Origin: Prevotella sp.
GTDB lineage: Bacteria > Bacteroidota > Bacteroidia > Bacteroidales > Bacteroidaceae
Length of the DNA stretch: 64,000 bases
Assembly (NCBI GenBank): GCA_016281055.1
Contig: JAEEHW010000076.1
Location: 17,605-81,604 of the forward strand
Direction: 5' to 3'
Below, in pieces: positions 18,755-29,357 of this stretch (positions are counted from its first letter, which is position 1; every line of letters starts with the position of its first letter). The notes below the pieces were generated by a model that saw nothing but the letters and a program-made list of their open reading frames with translations, was not told where the DNA came from and ran no database searches. A program made the position numbers and the translations under genes.

Positions 18755-20206
18755 CTAAATTCCGAAGGCATTACGCAGTTCCTCGCGGTCGTCGAAGTGG
18801 TGCTTCACACCCTTCACGTCCTGATAGTCCTCATGGCCTTTGCCTGCCACGAGTATCACGTCGCCTTTCTCTGCCATCATGCAAGCCGTCTTGATGGCCT
18901 CGCGGCGGTCAACGATGCTGACCACCTTTTTCATCTGCTGCGCAGACAGTCCGGCAAGCATATCGTTGATGATGTCCTGCGGTTCCTCGAAGCGCGGGTT
19001 GTCGCTGGTTATGATTACGCGGTCGCTCTGCTTGACGGCTTCCTGTGCCATGAGCGGTCGCTTGCCTTTGTCACGGTTGCCTCCGGCTCCACACACGGTG
19101 ATGACCTTTCCCTTGCCGTTGAGCACTTCATGGATGGCATTCAGCACATTCTCAAGTGCATCAGGCGTATGAGCATAATCCACGATACCTGTAACGCCAT
19201 CGTTGGAGCGTATTGGTTCCAGTCGGCCTGCCACACTCTTTAGCGTGCTCATCACCACGAGAATATCCTCTGGCTGCTTGCCCAGCATACGTGCTGCGCC
19301 ATATACGGCGAGGAGGTTGCTGACGTTGAATTTTCCGATGAACTGCACTCCCACCTCATGACCGTCCATCTCAAGGTACATGCCCTCGAAGTGACATTCC
19401 ACGATATGCGCAGTGTAGTCTGCCATGGAGCGGGTAGAGTATGTCTTCACTGCAGCCTTGCAATTCTGCGTCATGACGAGACCGTTCTTGTCGTCGGCAT
19501 TGGTTACGGCGAATGCTGTCTTAGGCAGGTCGTCGAAGAATTTCTTCTTTGCATCGCGATAGTTCTCAAACGTCTTGTGATAGTCCAGGTGGTCGCGTGT
19601 GAGGTTGGTGAAGATGCCGCCGGCGAATGTCAGTCCACCGATACGCTTCTGCGCAATGGCATGGCTTGAACACTCCATGAAGGCATACTCGCAACCTGCC
19701 TCCACCATGCGGTGCAGCAACTGGTTGAGTTCTATCGGGTCAGGTGTGGTGTGGCTTGCCGGCACCGCCTCTCCCTCTATGTAGTTGCATACGGTGGAGA
19801 GCAGTCCGCACTTGTGACCCATCGCACGGAACATATTATATAATAAGGTGGCGATGGTGGTCTTGCCGTTAGTGCCTGTCACACCCACGAGGCGCAGTTT
19901 CTTCGTAGGGTTGCCGTAGAAGGTGGTTGCTACTGTGCCTACGCAGTCCTCGCAGTCTTTTACACAGATGTATGTGACGCCCTCCGCCTTCTCCTCGGGT
20001 ATCTGCTCGCATAGAACTGCCGCAGCTCCCTGCTCAATGGCTTTGGGTATGAACTGATGGCCATCCACCTGAGTGCCGCGCATGGCAATGAACATGGTTC
20101 CCTGCTTCACCTTGCGCGAGTCTATCTCAACGCCAGTGATGTCAACGCTGGTGCCGCCGACTATCTCTTCTGGCTTTATCTTCTGTATAAGTTCCTCTAA
20201 TATCAT
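18755..20206 (-). CDS. murE: UDP-N-acetylmuramoyl-L-alanyl-D-glutamate--2,6-diaminopimelate ligase
   Basis: [27 protein letters not shown]. Confidence 0.95.
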   Translation of the reverse strand: MILEELIQKIKPEEIVGGTSVDITGVEIDSRKVKQGTMFIAMRGTQVDGHQFIPKAIEQGAAAVLCEQIPEEKAEGVTYICVKDCEDCVGTVATTFYGNPTKKLRLVGVTGTNGKTTIATLLYNMFRAMGHKCGLLSTVCNYIEGEAVPASHTTPDPIELNQLLHRMVEAGCEYAFMECSSHAIAQKRIGGLTFAGGIFTNLTRDHLDYHKTFENYRDAKKKFFDDLPKTAFAVTNADDKNGLVMTQNCKAAVKTYSTRSMADYTAHIVECHFEGMYLEMDGHEVGVQFIGKFNVSNLLAVYGAARMLGKQPEDILVVMSTLKSVAGRLEPIRSNDGVTGIVDYAHTPDALENVLNAIHEVLNGKGKVITVCGAGGNRDKGKRPLMAQEAVKQSDRVIITSDNPRFEEPQDIINDMLAGLSAQQMKKVVSIVDRREAIKTACMMAEKGDVILVAGKGHEDYQDVKGVKHHFDDREELRNAFGI

Positions 20207-20228
20207 AATATTATATTATTGATTATTC

Positions 20229-22415
20229 TCATGACAGATACAGTGTCACCACCTCTCCTTTCTTTATCGCCGAACCGGCTGGTTTGCTCTGCTGCGAAAC
20301 CCTGCCGCAGCCCTTTATATGAACCTTGGCTCCACGATTTTCTATTATATATACGGCATCACGCGCACCCATGCCTCTGACATCAGGCATCTGACGCATA
20401 CTGCGTCCGCGCGACCTGCGGAGCTGAGCCCCGTTTCTGCGACGTGTGACGATACCCCAGATAGGGCTGCCTTCACTGCGCTCACCGTTCCATCCGCCTT
20501 CAACCTCGAAACCCAGACGAGACAGCACATAGTCGGCTGCCTGCAGATTGCCTGCCTTGGTGTCGGGTATCTTGGAGTAGTCCACATCGTGTGCACCCTT
20601 GGCATTGTAGTATATGTCTTTTGCCATGATGCCCTCGGCTATGTCATGGAACACCTGTCCGCTCATCTGACCGCCAGATGCCGGGAGTCCGGCTTTCTGT
20701 ATGCAGACGATGCATGAATAACGCGGCGCATCAGCAGGGAAATACCCTGCGAAGGATAGCAGATAATGTGTTACACCATTGGTGTTATAACCTCGCTCGC
20801 CAACCTTCTGTGCGGTGCCTGTCTTGCCTGCTACAGAGAACGACCGTGAACCTGCCGGTTTTCCCAGACCATAGTCCACAACCTCGCGAAGCATGTTCTG
20901 CATCTGCTTGAGGACATTGTGGTTCTTGACAATGCTCTGTCTGAGCACCTTAACTGGAAATTCCTCTATCGTCTCACCGTCACGCTCTATGCTTTTGACG
21001 AAACGAGGGCGAACCATCACACCGTCGTTGGCTATGGCGTTGTAAAACGTCAGCACGGAGATTGGCGGGACGTTGGTCTCATAACCTATGCTCATCCACG
21101 GCAAGGCGGTGTTACTCCAGCCCTTGGTCCAGTTGCCGTATTTATCACGCTCAGGATAACGTATGCGGGGCTTGCGGTATTCCTTGAACTTCAGTTTAAG
21201 GTCTTCGCCTATACCCACACGGTGCAGTCCTGCCACGAAATCTTCCGGACGGTTGTGATAGTATTTGTCTATCAGCAAACTCACACCGATGTTTGAACTC
21301 TTCTGCAGTATCTGGGGAACCGTCAGAGGGTCTTTGTAACCACCCGACGTCCAGTTGTGGTCTTTCATCTCTGCACCATACATCTCGCGCTTGCCACCGC
21401 TGCAGTCCACCTTCATGGTGGTGTCTATCTTGCCGTCATCCATCGCCACGAGGAAACTGGCTGTCTTGAACACCGAACCCGGTTCAAGGAAATCGGCCAG
21501 GGCATGGTTACGCAATTCCACGTATTTTCCTGTAGAACGGTCAAGGTCAAGGTTGACCATGGCCTTGATGTCACCCGTGGAAACCTCCATGACTATCGCT
21601 ACTCCTGTATATGCATTGTCCTTGCGCAACTCTTTCTCCAAGGCACGCTCGGCAAGATCCTGAAAACCTACGTCTATGGTGGTGACAACGTCACTGCCGT
21701 TGATGGCTGCGGAATCGACAACCGACACCCATTTGTTCAGTTCTTTCTTATAGTGTTTGAATCCCTGACTGCCTTTGAGCACGGAATCGCATATCCATTC
21801 CAAACCAGAGAAGGCCCTGCCGTCACTCTTATATATATCGCCAACCACACATGATGCCAACGAACCGTAAGGACGGTTGCGAACCATGTGCTCCTTGGCG
21901 GTGAATCCGCTGAGACCTGGACGAAGACAGAAGATAGGCAACTGACGCACACGCTGGTAAGTGCTGTAATCCACACGCTGTTTCACCACGGGGTAATAGC
22001 GTTTGTTCTCGTCATAGCCTTTCTTCAGGTGCTCCTTGAATTCCTCTGCACTCTTCTCAGGGAATATCTCGTGCAATCCTTCACAGAGCATTATGAGTCC
22101 CTTTGCATCATTGCCTTGCTTATCGTGCCACAGGGTATCGGCTTTGCCAGACTTGAGCGCCACGAAATCCATGTGCAATTCATATTCAGGCAGATTGCAT
22201 GCTAGACGCTGACCGCCAGCTGCCAGGATATTGCCGCGTATGGGTTCTACAATGTCGCTCTGCGGCATGCGCAGCGAGTCAACCTTCATCCAGTAGTCAC
22301 GCTCAGACGTCATGATGTAGAACCCCTTGCCCAATATGACAATGGCAAACAGCATAAACACTATAGAGAAAATAGTGTAACGCCACAACGAATGTTCTGA
22401 TGCAAACTTACTCAA
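20229..22415 (-). CDS. ftsI: Penicillin-binding protein, FtsI-like transpeptidase with C-terminal PASTA domain
   Basis: EPGSVFKTASFLVAMD; SSNIGVSLL; AGKTGTAQ; C-terminal MPDVRGMGARDAVYIIENRGAKV. Confidence 0.93.
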   Translation of the reverse strand: MSKFASEHSLWRYTIFSIVFMLFAIVILGKGFYIMTSERDYWMKVDSLRMPQSDIVEPIRGNILAAGGQRLACNLPEYELHMDFVALKSGKADTLWHDKQGNDAKGLIMLCEGLHEIFPEKSAEEFKEHLKKGYDENKRYYPVVKQRVDYSTYQRVRQLPIFCLRPGLSGFTAKEHMVRNRPYGSLASCVVGDIYKSDGRAFSGLEWICDSVLKGSQGFKHYKKELNKWVSVVDSAAINGSDVVTTIDVGFQDLAERALEKELRKDNAYTGVAIVMEVSTGDIKAMVNLDLDRSTGKYVELRNHALADFLEPGSVFKTASFLVAMDDGKIDTTMKVDCSGGKREMYGAEMKDHNWTSGGYKDPLTVPQILQKSSNIGVSLLIDKYYHNRPEDFVAGLHRVGIGEDLKLKFKEYRKPRIRYPERDKYGNWTKGWSNTALPWMSIGYETNVPPISVLTFYNAIANDGVMVRPRFVKSIERDGETIEEFPVKVLRQSIVKNHNVLKQMQNMLREVVDYGLGKPAGSRSFSVAGKTGTAQKVGERGYNTNGVTHYLLSFAGYFPADAPRYSCIVCIQKAGLPASGGQMSGQVFHDIAEGIMAKDIYYNAKGAHDVDYSKIPDTKAGNLQAADYVLSRLGFEVEGGWNGERSEGSPIWGIVTRRRNGAQLRRSRGRSMRQMPDVRGMGARDAVYIIENRGAKVHIKGCGRVSQQSKPAGSAIKKGEVVTLYLS

Positions 22416-22519
22416 TTTCTATTTTATTTTCTTTTTATTCTCCTATTATTTCCCGTCATGTCCTGTTGTCGGACTGCACTTCCCTCATCATTCACAGAAG
22501 AGAGGGCAGGAACGGTGCG

Positions 22520-23161
22520 TTATTTCTCCTCTATCTTTATAAGATATGGTGGTTCGTCAGCTATGGTCAGCGTACTGTCACCACACTCTGCCAGTCGTTT
22601 CAGCACATTGCTCTCGCGGCTTGCCTCCGTCAACTGACTGGTGCACACTGTAGCCTTGTAGCGTGCATTGACAATTTTGGATTCCGTCTTGTCTATCTCC
22701 ACCAGTTTCTTCTGACACATATAGCGCAGACTTATATATATAATAATGAATGCGCCAATGAGCAGCACTACACCTATCTGACGTCTTATAAAGCGCGAGA
22801 TGAAAGCACCACCCAACGTGCGCGACAGGGAGAATGGCGATGATGTATCCTGCTCCTCCTTGGCCTCACGCTCTATCACGTCCTCCAGTGTCTTGTTGCC
22901 AAACACTCCACGCAAAGAGCCTAACGGCGTGCCGTGAGATTCTTCTGAGTCTTCAGAGTTGTCAGGAGATTCTGAATGTTCTGAGTTTTCTGAGTCCTCT
23001 GAGTCCTCCGAATCCTCTGAATTCTCAGAATAATCGGAATTATCCGATTCCTCAGTTTCCTCAGAATACACCTTCCCATTCAGTTCATCGCTTTCTTCTT
23101 CACTTCCGTTCTGAATCTGGAAATCTACTATGTTCTCACTGTCACTCAATTTTCTATTCAA
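22520..23161 (-). CDS. ftsL: FtsL-like cell division protein with acidic Ser/Glu/Asp repeat N-terminus
   Basis: Position between rsmH and ftsI; single TM GVVLLIGAFIIIYISLRY followed by a coiled region. Confidence 0.75.
   Translation of the reverse strand: MNRKLSDSENIVDFQIQNGSEEESDELNGKVYSEETEESDNSDYSENSEDSEDSEDSENSEHSESPDNSEDSEESHGTPLGSLRGVFGNKTLEDVIEREAKEEQDTSSPFSLSRTLGGAFISRFIRRQIGVVLLIGAFIIIYISLRYMCQKKLVEIDKTESKIVNARYKATVCTSQLTEASRESNVLKRLAECGDSTLTIADEPPYLIKIEEK
22938..23067 (-). repeat. 9-bp tandem repeat array within ftsL-like CDS
   Basis: TTCTGAGTC TTCAGAGTT ... CTCTGAGTC CTCCGAATC CTCTGAATT CTCAGAATA ATCGGAATT (plus-strand reading). Confidence 0.85.
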
Positions 23162-23179
23162 TCAGATTATCAATTATCT

Positions 23180-24097
23180 TCATTCCTCAACTCTCTTCGC
23201 CCCTACCCTCAGTTTCGCACTTCGTGAGCGTGGATTGCTCTGCTGCTCCTCAGGTGTCGGCAATATCGGCTTGTTGTTCACCGCTGTGAGCGGAGTGTCA
23301 ACCCTACCGTAGAAGTCTGCTTCACGACGGCCTTCAACATTGCCTGTCTTTATGATGTTCTTCACCATGCGGTCTTCCAGACTGTGATAAGTAATCACGC
23401 TGAGACGGCCTTCCGGTTTCAACAACTCTGTGGCAGACATCAGCATTTCCTTTAAGGCATCCATCTCATGGTTCACCTCTATGCGCAGTGCCTGAAAGAG
23501 TTTCGCCATGTCTTTCTTCTCACGCTCGCGTTTGAAGAACGGCTGCACCACACCGAGAAACTCCTGCGTGGTCGTTATCTTCTGAGAGGCTCTCGCCTTC
23601 ACTATGGCTGACGCTATGCGGCGCGATGTCTTCAACTCACCGTACAGATAGAATATATCTGCCAACTGCTGTTCGTCGTATGTATTCACCACATCGGCTG
23701 CAGTAATGCCAGCGCGTTTGTTCATGCGCATGTCGAGCGGTGCGTCAAATCGGAATGAGAACCCGCGTGTCTCATCGTCAAAGTGATGGCTCGACACTCC
23801 AAGGTCGGCCAACAGTCCGTCTATCTTCTCTACGCCATAATAACGCATCCAGTTCTTCAGGTATCGGAAGTTAGAGCGTACAAACGTGAAATTTGACACG
23901 TCAGCCGTTATGTTGCGCTCTGCATCCTCATCCTGGTCGAATGAGAAAAGCCTTCCCTTGCCGTTTAGCCGTTTCAGTATCTCGCGGCTATGTCCACCGC
24001 CACCGAAAGTTACATCCACATAAATTCCGTCAGGCTTGATGTCCAAGCCATCAACACTCTCTGAGAGCAATACTGGTATGTGATATGTTTCTTCCAA
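23180..24097 (-). CDS. rsmH: 16S rRNA (cytosine1402-N4)-methyltransferase
   Basis: HIPVLLSESVDGL; YVDVTFGGGGHSREIL; DLGVSSHHFD. Confidence 0.96.
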   Translation of the reverse strand: MEETYHIPVLLSESVDGLDIKPDGIYVDVTFGGGGHSREILKRLNGKGRLFSFDQDEDAERNITADVSNFTFVRSNFRYLKNWMRYYGVEKIDGLLADLGVSSHHFDDETRGFSFRFDAPLDMRMNKRAGITAADVVNTYDEQQLADIFYLYGELKTSRRIASAIVKARASQKITTTQEFLGVVQPFFKREREKKDMAKLFQALRIEVNHEMDALKEMLMSATELLKPEGRLSVITYHSLEDRMVKNIIKTGNVEGRREADFYGRVDTPLTAVNNKPILPTPEEQQSNPRSRSAKLRVGAKRVEE

Positions 24098-24100
24098 ATC

Positions 24101-24170
24101 CTAACTATAAACTGTAAACCATCCACCGTAAACTATAAACCGTAAACAGTAAACCGTAAACCGTAAACTA
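24101..24170. repeat. 7-bp tandem array, ten phased units of TAAACYG type, filling the mraZ-rsmH gap
   Basis: ctaacta taaactg taaacca tccaccg taaacta taaaccg taaacag taaaccg taaaccg taaacta. Confidence 0.85.
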
Positions 24171-24608
24171 TCTCATCATCAGCTCCAGTTCGTCGGCAAA
24201 GTTCTCTTTTCCCTGCTCCATCTCCTTGGCTTTCTCTTCCGACCATATCTCGATGGTGTCACCTACGCCGATGAAGCGCACTGACTGCGTAACTCCGAGC
24301 ATATCCTGAAAACGCTGCGAAAGGATAAAACGCCCATTGGAGTCGAGCGTTATCTCTTCTGCATCAATCACAAACTGACGGAACACCTGTTGCTGCTGTC
24401 TGTTCCAACGGTTCAGACGACTGCGCAGACTGTCCATCTGTTCATTCCATACCGATTCAGGGTAAAGCACAAGGCAAACCTCATGCACATCCTTACGCAA
24501 CACAAGCCTGTCCTCGCCAGCCGCCTGAAGCGTCTTGCGGAACACCGACGGTAGGAAAACCCTGCCTTTTGCATCGGTCTTTGCCTCTATGTTACCTAAA
24601 AATCGCAT
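24168..24608 (-). CDS. mraZ: Transcriptional regulator MraZ (start reassigned to MRFLGNIEAK)
   Basis: MRFLGNIEAKTDAKGRVFLPSVFRK. The track start at 24653 would include the operator-like repeats. Confidence 0.93.
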   Translation of the reverse strand: MRFLGNIEAKTDAKGRVFLPSVFRKTLQAAGEDRLVLRKDVHEVCLVLYPESVWNEQMDSLRSRLNRWNRQQQQVFRQFVIDAEEITLDSNGRFILSQRFQDMLGVTQSVRFIGVGDTIEIWSEEKAKEMEQGKENFADELELMMR

Positions 24609-24628
24609 ATAATAAGGTGATTTGGTTG

Positions 24629-24661
24629 CAAAGTTACAAAAAAATCCCCACATTTCCCCAC
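24629..24661 (-). promoter_or_regulatory. mraZ promoter region: TAACTTTG (-7 type) plus two 10-bp direct repeats GTGGGGAAAT/GTGGGGATTT (candidate MraZ boxes)
   Basis: Minus strand reads GTGGGGAAATGTGGGGATTTTTTTGTAACTTTG; the repeats match the TGGGN-type MraZ site. Confidence 0.65.
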
Positions 24662-24798
24662 TTTACTTCTATTTTTTCACAAAATCACTGAATTTATTAT
24701 TATTTAACAGTTTGCAAAGCTATATCTCACTATAAAATTATAATTTTGCACTCGCAAAACGCAATTATAATAACAGAAACATATTATAGCGAAAAAAA

Positions 24799-26319
24799 AT
24801 GGCAAAGAAAGCACTTCTCATGATTCTCGATGGATGGGGAATCGGAAAGCACGGTAAGGGTGATGTTATCTTCAACACACCGACTCCTTACCTCGACTAT
24901 CTGCAGGCTGTAAGCAGCGTATCTCAACTTAATGCTTCGGGTGAAGACGTAGGTCTGCCCGACGGACAGATGGGTAACTCAGAGGTGGGACACCTCAACA
25001 TCGGTGCGGGACGCATCGTATATCAGGACCTCGTGAAGATAAACCGCGCATGTGCTGACGGTTCTATCTCTCAAAATCCACAGGTGAAGGAAGCATACGA
25101 ATATGCAAAAGCCAACGGCAAGAAACTGCACCTCATGGGACTGACATCTGACGGTGGTGTGCACTCTTCTCTCGACCATCTCTTCAAACTCATCGAGGTA
25201 GGCAAGGAGTATGGCCTGAAGGACCAGCTGTTCGTTCACTGCTTCATGGACGGTCGCGACACCGACCCGAAGTCAGGCAAGGGCTTCATTGAGGCTCTGC
25301 AGGCCAAGTGTAAGGAGAATGACGCAGCCATAGCTTCAATCATCGGCCGTTTCTATGCAATGGACCGCGACAAGCGCTGGAACCGTGTGAAAGAGGCATA
25401 CGACCTCATCACCGCCGGCACAGGCAAGCAGTCTGCCGACATGGTGCAGGCTATGCAGGAGTCATACGACGAGGGTGTTACCGACGAGTTCGTAAAAGCC
25501 ATCAGCAACTCTACCGTAAACGGCAAGATTGAGGAAGGCGACGTGGTTATCTTCATCAACTTCCGCAACGACCGCGCTAAGGAGCTGACACAGGTGCTCA
25601 CACAGCAGGATATGCCTGAAGAGGGAATGAAGACCATCGCAGGACTGAAATACTACTGCATGACTCCATACGATGCATCATTCAAGGGTGTAGGCATCCT
25701 CTTCCCTAAGGAGAACGTGGCAAACACATTGGGCGAATACCTCTCACAGCAGGGAAAGAAGCAGCTTCACACCGCTGAAACCGAGAAATATGCTCACGTT
25801 ACATTCTTCTTCAACGGTGGCCGCGAGGCTCCATTCGAGGGTGAGGATCGTGTTCTCGTAGCATCACCGAAGGTTGCAACATACGACCTCAAGCCTGAGA
25901 TGTCAGCCTACGAGGTAAAGGACAAACTCGTAGAGAACATCAAGAAGGATATCTACGATTTCATCGTGGTGAACTTCGCAAACGGTGACATGGTAGGTCA
26001 CACAGGCGTATATAACGCCATTGCAAAGGCTGTAGTTGCTGTTGACAACTGCGTGAAGGACGTAATCGAGGCAGCAAAGGCTACCGGATACGAGGCAATA
26101 ATCATTGCTGACCACGGTAATGCCGACAATGCAATCAACGCTGACGGCACACCAAACACCGCTCACTCGCTGAACCCGGTACCATGCATCTACGTCACCG
26201 ACAACAACTCTGCTACGATAAAGGACGGCCGTCTGGCTGACGTTGCTCCTACAATCCTCCACATCATGGGACTGGAGCAGCCTGCCGACATGACTGGTGA
26301 AAACCTTATCACAGACTAA
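24799..26319 (+). CDS. gpmI: 2,3-bisphosphoglycerate-independent phosphoglycerate mutase
   Basis: [37 protein letters not shown]. Confidence 0.96.
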   Translation: MAKKALLMILDGWGIGKHGKGDVIFNTPTPYLDYLQAVSSVSQLNASGEDVGLPDGQMGNSEVGHLNIGAGRIVYQDLVKINRACADGSISQNPQVKEAYEYAKANGKKLHLMGLTSDGGVHSSLDHLFKLIEVGKEYGLKDQLFVHCFMDGRDTDPKSGKGFIEALQAKCKENDAAIASIIGRFYAMDRDKRWNRVKEAYDLITAGTGKQSADMVQAMQESYDEGVTDEFVKAISNSTVNGKIEEGDVVIFINFRNDRAKELTQVLTQQDMPEEGMKTIAGLKYYCMTPYDASFKGVGILFPKENVANTLGEYLSQQGKKQLHTAETEKYAHVTFFFNGGREAPFEGEDRVLVASPKVATYDLKPEMSAYEVKDKLVENIKKDIYDFIVVNFANGDMVGHTGVYNAIAKAVVAVDNCVKDVIEAAKATGYEAIIIADHGNADNAINADGTPNTAHSLNPVPCIYVTDNNSATIKDGRLADVAPTILHIMGLEQPADMTGENLITD

Positions 26320-26366
26320 GTACATACTAAACTCCTGCTATTCTGACAGGAGAAGGGTTTATATGT

Positions 26367-26400
26367 TAGAGCCGCACCACGTATGTGATGCGGCTCTAAT
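26367..26400 (+). terminator. Intrinsic terminator-like hairpin after gpmI
   Basis: TTAGAGCCGCACCACGTATGTGATGCGGCTCTAA. Confidence 0.7.
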
Positions 26401-26611
26401 TAACTAACTAACTATTATTTTCTACTACTATAGCGTTTGCCTTCGCAATTTCACAATTGTATATACAAACGACAAAAAAGTACAAGTAAACTTAAACAGA
26501 TGCAAAGTTACTGTGATTTCAACGAAAAAAAGGAGAAAAAAAAGCCAAACTGGTGTAAAATGTTGAAAAAAAACATTATCTTTGCATTTGAATAAATATT
26601 ACACTATTGTT

Positions 26612-27304
26612 ATGGTACAAATAGAAGAAAGCTGGCGCCAAGCTCTCGAAACAGAATTTGAAAAGGACTACTTCCACAAACTCACTGACTTCGTACGCAA
26701 CGAATACCGCCAACACACATGCTTTCCTCCCGGCAAGGAGATATTCAATGCCTTTAACCTTTGCCCTATAGACAAAGTGAAGGTAGTGATACTTGGCCAG
26801 GACCCTTACCATGGTCCGGGCCAGGCAGAAGGTTTATGTTTCTCGGTAAAATCGGGCATTCCGCTTCCTCCTTCTCTTATAAACATCTTTAAGGAAATAA
26901 AGGATGACGTAGGAAGGATTCCGAAAGTCATAACCGATGGAATGGGCAAGAAGCTATATGATGGATCACTGAGACGATGGGCAGAGCAGGGTGTTTTTCT
27001 TCTCAATGCCACACTTACAGTGCGCGAGCATCTGGCTGGCTCGCACCAGAAGCAAGGTTGGGAAACTTTCACCGATACAGTCATACAAAAAGTATCAGAA
27101 AACCGCGAACACTGCGTATTTATCCTATGGGGAGGATATGCACGAAGCAAAGCAAAACTGATAGACAAATCGAAACATCTCATCTTGGAGAGCGTACACC
27201 CCTCACCATTGTCGGCCAATCGAGGTGGATGGTTTGGCAACCATCATTTCTCACGATGCAATGAATGGCTGATTTCAAAAGGTATAACCCCGGTGGAATG
27301 GTAA
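26612..27304 (+). CDS. ung: Uracil-DNA glycosylase
   Basis: VVILGQDPYHGPGQAEGLCFSV; HPSPLSANRGGWFGNHHF. Start at MVQIEESW rather than the upstream M. Confidence 0.95.
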   Translation: MVQIEESWRQALETEFEKDYFHKLTDFVRNEYRQHTCFPPGKEIFNAFNLCPIDKVKVVILGQDPYHGPGQAEGLCFSVKSGIPLPPSLINIFKEIKDDVGRIPKVITDGMGKKLYDGSLRRWAEQGVFLLNATLTVREHLAGSHQKQGWETFTDTVIQKVSENREHCVFILWGGYARSKAKLIDKSKHLILESVHPSPLSANRGGWFGNHHFSRCNEWLISKGITPVEW

Positions 27305-27308
27305 AAAA

Positions 27309-27350
27309 TAATTTGGGTAATCTGCATAACACAGATTACCCAAATTTTGT
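27309..27350. terminator. Bidirectional terminator between ung and PL4-like gene
   Basis: AATTTGGGTAATCTG-cataaca-CAGATTACCCAAATTTT. Confidence 0.8.
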
Positions 27351-27380
27351 TTATGTCCCTAAAAAGATTATTTCAATGGT

Positions 27381-29258
27381 TTACTTTATTTGTGTGCCTA
27401 CAGCATTGAACGTGCCTGTCGGAGTCTTTATAAGTATCTTTCCGTCAACAAACACCTTACTAACCTTTTTCTCGTTTTTAACGGTTTCATCAGCAACAAC
27501 ACCATTGATTGCAGTCACTACATCGCCCGCTTCCAATTTAAGGCAGTCATACATAAAACCGCCATTTGAACCATTGCCAGTCGTCTTCAGTGTAATGGTA
27601 TTTGTACCTTTTTTCAGTGAAGAAGCAGGGAATTTACATGTAAGCAAATGATGGAGTCCGCTGTTCACCGCACTGCGATATATACCTGCATCGTTAATAC
27701 CAGGTTTCCATGTGGCACGCGTGGTACCATTCACACCCACCGTTACTGTTGAACCTGTACCCGTGCATCCTGCAAGGGAGGCAGTAAGGACAGCATCGCC
27801 CGTATATGTCTCGTCAAGGTTGAATTTTATAGTCCATGTACCATCTTTCTGGCACTGCGCATAATACCAGTCTTCTTTCGGATTGCTTTGTCCAATGGTA
27901 TATGTCAGATTCTGCGGTACAAGATTCCATAATCCATATTGTCGCACATTATCTGACAGACAGAACTCGTCAGAGCGTCGATTATTCTTACCTATCATCC
28001 ATAGCAAGTTCTCATATTTTGTTGGTGTCCACTCGATGGTTCCGAGGGAATTGTCACCTTCTGCCACAGTAATATTCTTCACCTGAAGCATGTCTGTGAC
28101 ATCACCTGCTTGAGCGTATGCATAGAGAGTATAGTTACCCGGACGCACCTTATTTATAGTGAAATCACCGTTTGCTTTAGTAGTTGTCCAGAATTGATAG
28201 CCATGTACCTGACGCATTGGTTCCACATCCTCCTCCTGTGCCAATATAATACGCACGCTGTCATTGCGCTGACCTGTCAACACACTGAGATGTCCACTGA
28301 CGGTACCACGCGTTTTGGGATATAGTTCATTGTCAAACCACTGGTACGGCCATGTCGTACGCTCCGTAGTACTACGTAAACGTGCATTATTTAATGGATT
28401 CTGCGCATAGTTCGCATATATAAGGATAGGACCGTATAGTTTCTTCTCACCTTCTGCCAATACCATGGCATTACCTCCGAAATGCTCGCCCTGAAGCATC
28501 TGTATAGTGATAGGCGACTTGCTTGTGGCATGAACCATCAGTTCCTGTCGGTCGCAACCACCGTTAAGCCATTCGTATGACACGGGTATATTCCATACCC
28601 CATACAACGAATTGTTGTAAAGACCATGCAGAGTGTCACGCTCCACATAGTTTGCCCAGTTGTACTTGGTATATACGGAGCCGTCAGTGAGGTAGTAAGT
28701 GGCATCCTGTATTGTGTTTTCGGATTTTTCTGCTTCTGCCATTTCGGAATTATTCGGTATCGTGCCATTCATCCGATAATCCACATATCCGTTGAGCATA
28801 TCGCTGATAAGACGTGTGCATACACGGGCCTCCTTGATGGGTTCGTCAGCAGATGTAGCCGTACCCGTAGCAATGATGTATGTATATATTCCCGTTACAT
28901 TCTTACGCATGATGAAGCCTTGCTGGAAGATGGTGTTGCCACTGGTGGCACTATAAAGCACCTCACACATATCAGCCGTCTCTTTTATTATCTCCACCTT
29001 CGTGGGCGAAAGTCCCTTGTTGCCATTTGCGGTGGTATAATCGAAGTACACACCATTGGATGCCATAAGTTCCTTTGTCTTGTTGAACTTCATACTGCTT
29101 ATACGTCCGTTACTGTCAATCTTGACGAGCAACTTTCCGTTGTCAAGCGTTGTCGTCATACCACTCACCGTCACACTTACATCCGTGAATTGTGCGGCAG
29201 CGGCAATGCGTATCACGCACGCTGAAACGAGAGCAAAAGATAATAATAGTTTTTTCAT
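27381..29258 (-). CDS. Rhamnogalacturonan lyase, PL4-like, secreted
   Basis: Signal peptide; RQELMVHATSKSPITIQMLQGEHFGG; FN3-like RPGNYTLYAYAQAGDVTDML; C-terminal CBM-like region GNGSNGGFMYDCLKLE. Confidence 0.82.
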   Translation of the reverse strand: MKKLLLSFALVSACVIRIAAAAQFTDVSVTVSGMTTTLDNGKLLVKIDSNGRISSMKFNKTKELMASNGVYFDYTTANGNKGLSPTKVEIIKETADMCEVLYSATSGNTIFQQGFIMRKNVTGIYTYIIATGTATSADEPIKEARVCTRLISDMLNGYVDYRMNGTIPNNSEMAEAEKSENTIQDATYYLTDGSVYTKYNWANYVERDTLHGLYNNSLYGVWNIPVSYEWLNGGCDRQELMVHATSKSPITIQMLQGEHFGGNAMVLAEGEKKLYGPILIYANYAQNPLNNARLRSTTERTTWPYQWFDNELYPKTRGTVSGHLSVLTGQRNDSVRIILAQEEDVEPMRQVHGYQFWTTTKANGDFTINKVRPGNYTLYAYAQAGDVTDMLQVKNITVAEGDNSLGTIEWTPTKYENLLWMIGKNNRRSDEFCLSDNVRQYGLWNLVPQNLTYTIGQSNPKEDWYYAQCQKDGTWTIKFNLDETYTGDAVLTASLAGCTGTGSTVTVGVNGTTRATWKPGINDAGIYRSAVNSGLHHLLTCKFPASSLKKGTNTITLKTTGNGSNGGFMYDCLKLEAGDVVTAINGVVADETVKNEKKVSKVFVDGKILIKTPTGTFNAVGTQIK

Positions 29259-29296
29259 AGTCTTTCTTTGCTATTTATCATGTAGGTTTAAGGAAC

Positions 29297-29333
29297 AAAT
29301 GCCCCACAGACATAAAAGCCTGCGGGGCATTTT
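29297..29333. terminator. Hairpin between dockerin-like and PL4-like genes
   Basis: AAATGCCCCACAGacataaaagcCTGCGGGGCATTTT. Confidence 0.6.
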
Positions 29334-29357
29334 CACTTTATAAATTATTAATCTATC

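Noticed and set aside
8195-24608. Absence of murF, murB and ddl from the dcw cluster as an anomaly
   Set aside because: As far as I recall this gene order is usual for Bacteroidales dcw clusters; the missing genes are probably elsewhere.
28690-28760. TCGGA-rich stretch in the PL4-like gene resembling the 9-bp repeat
   Set aside because: Only two or three loose matches with no regular 9-bp phasing; the translated segment looks like normal enzyme sequence.
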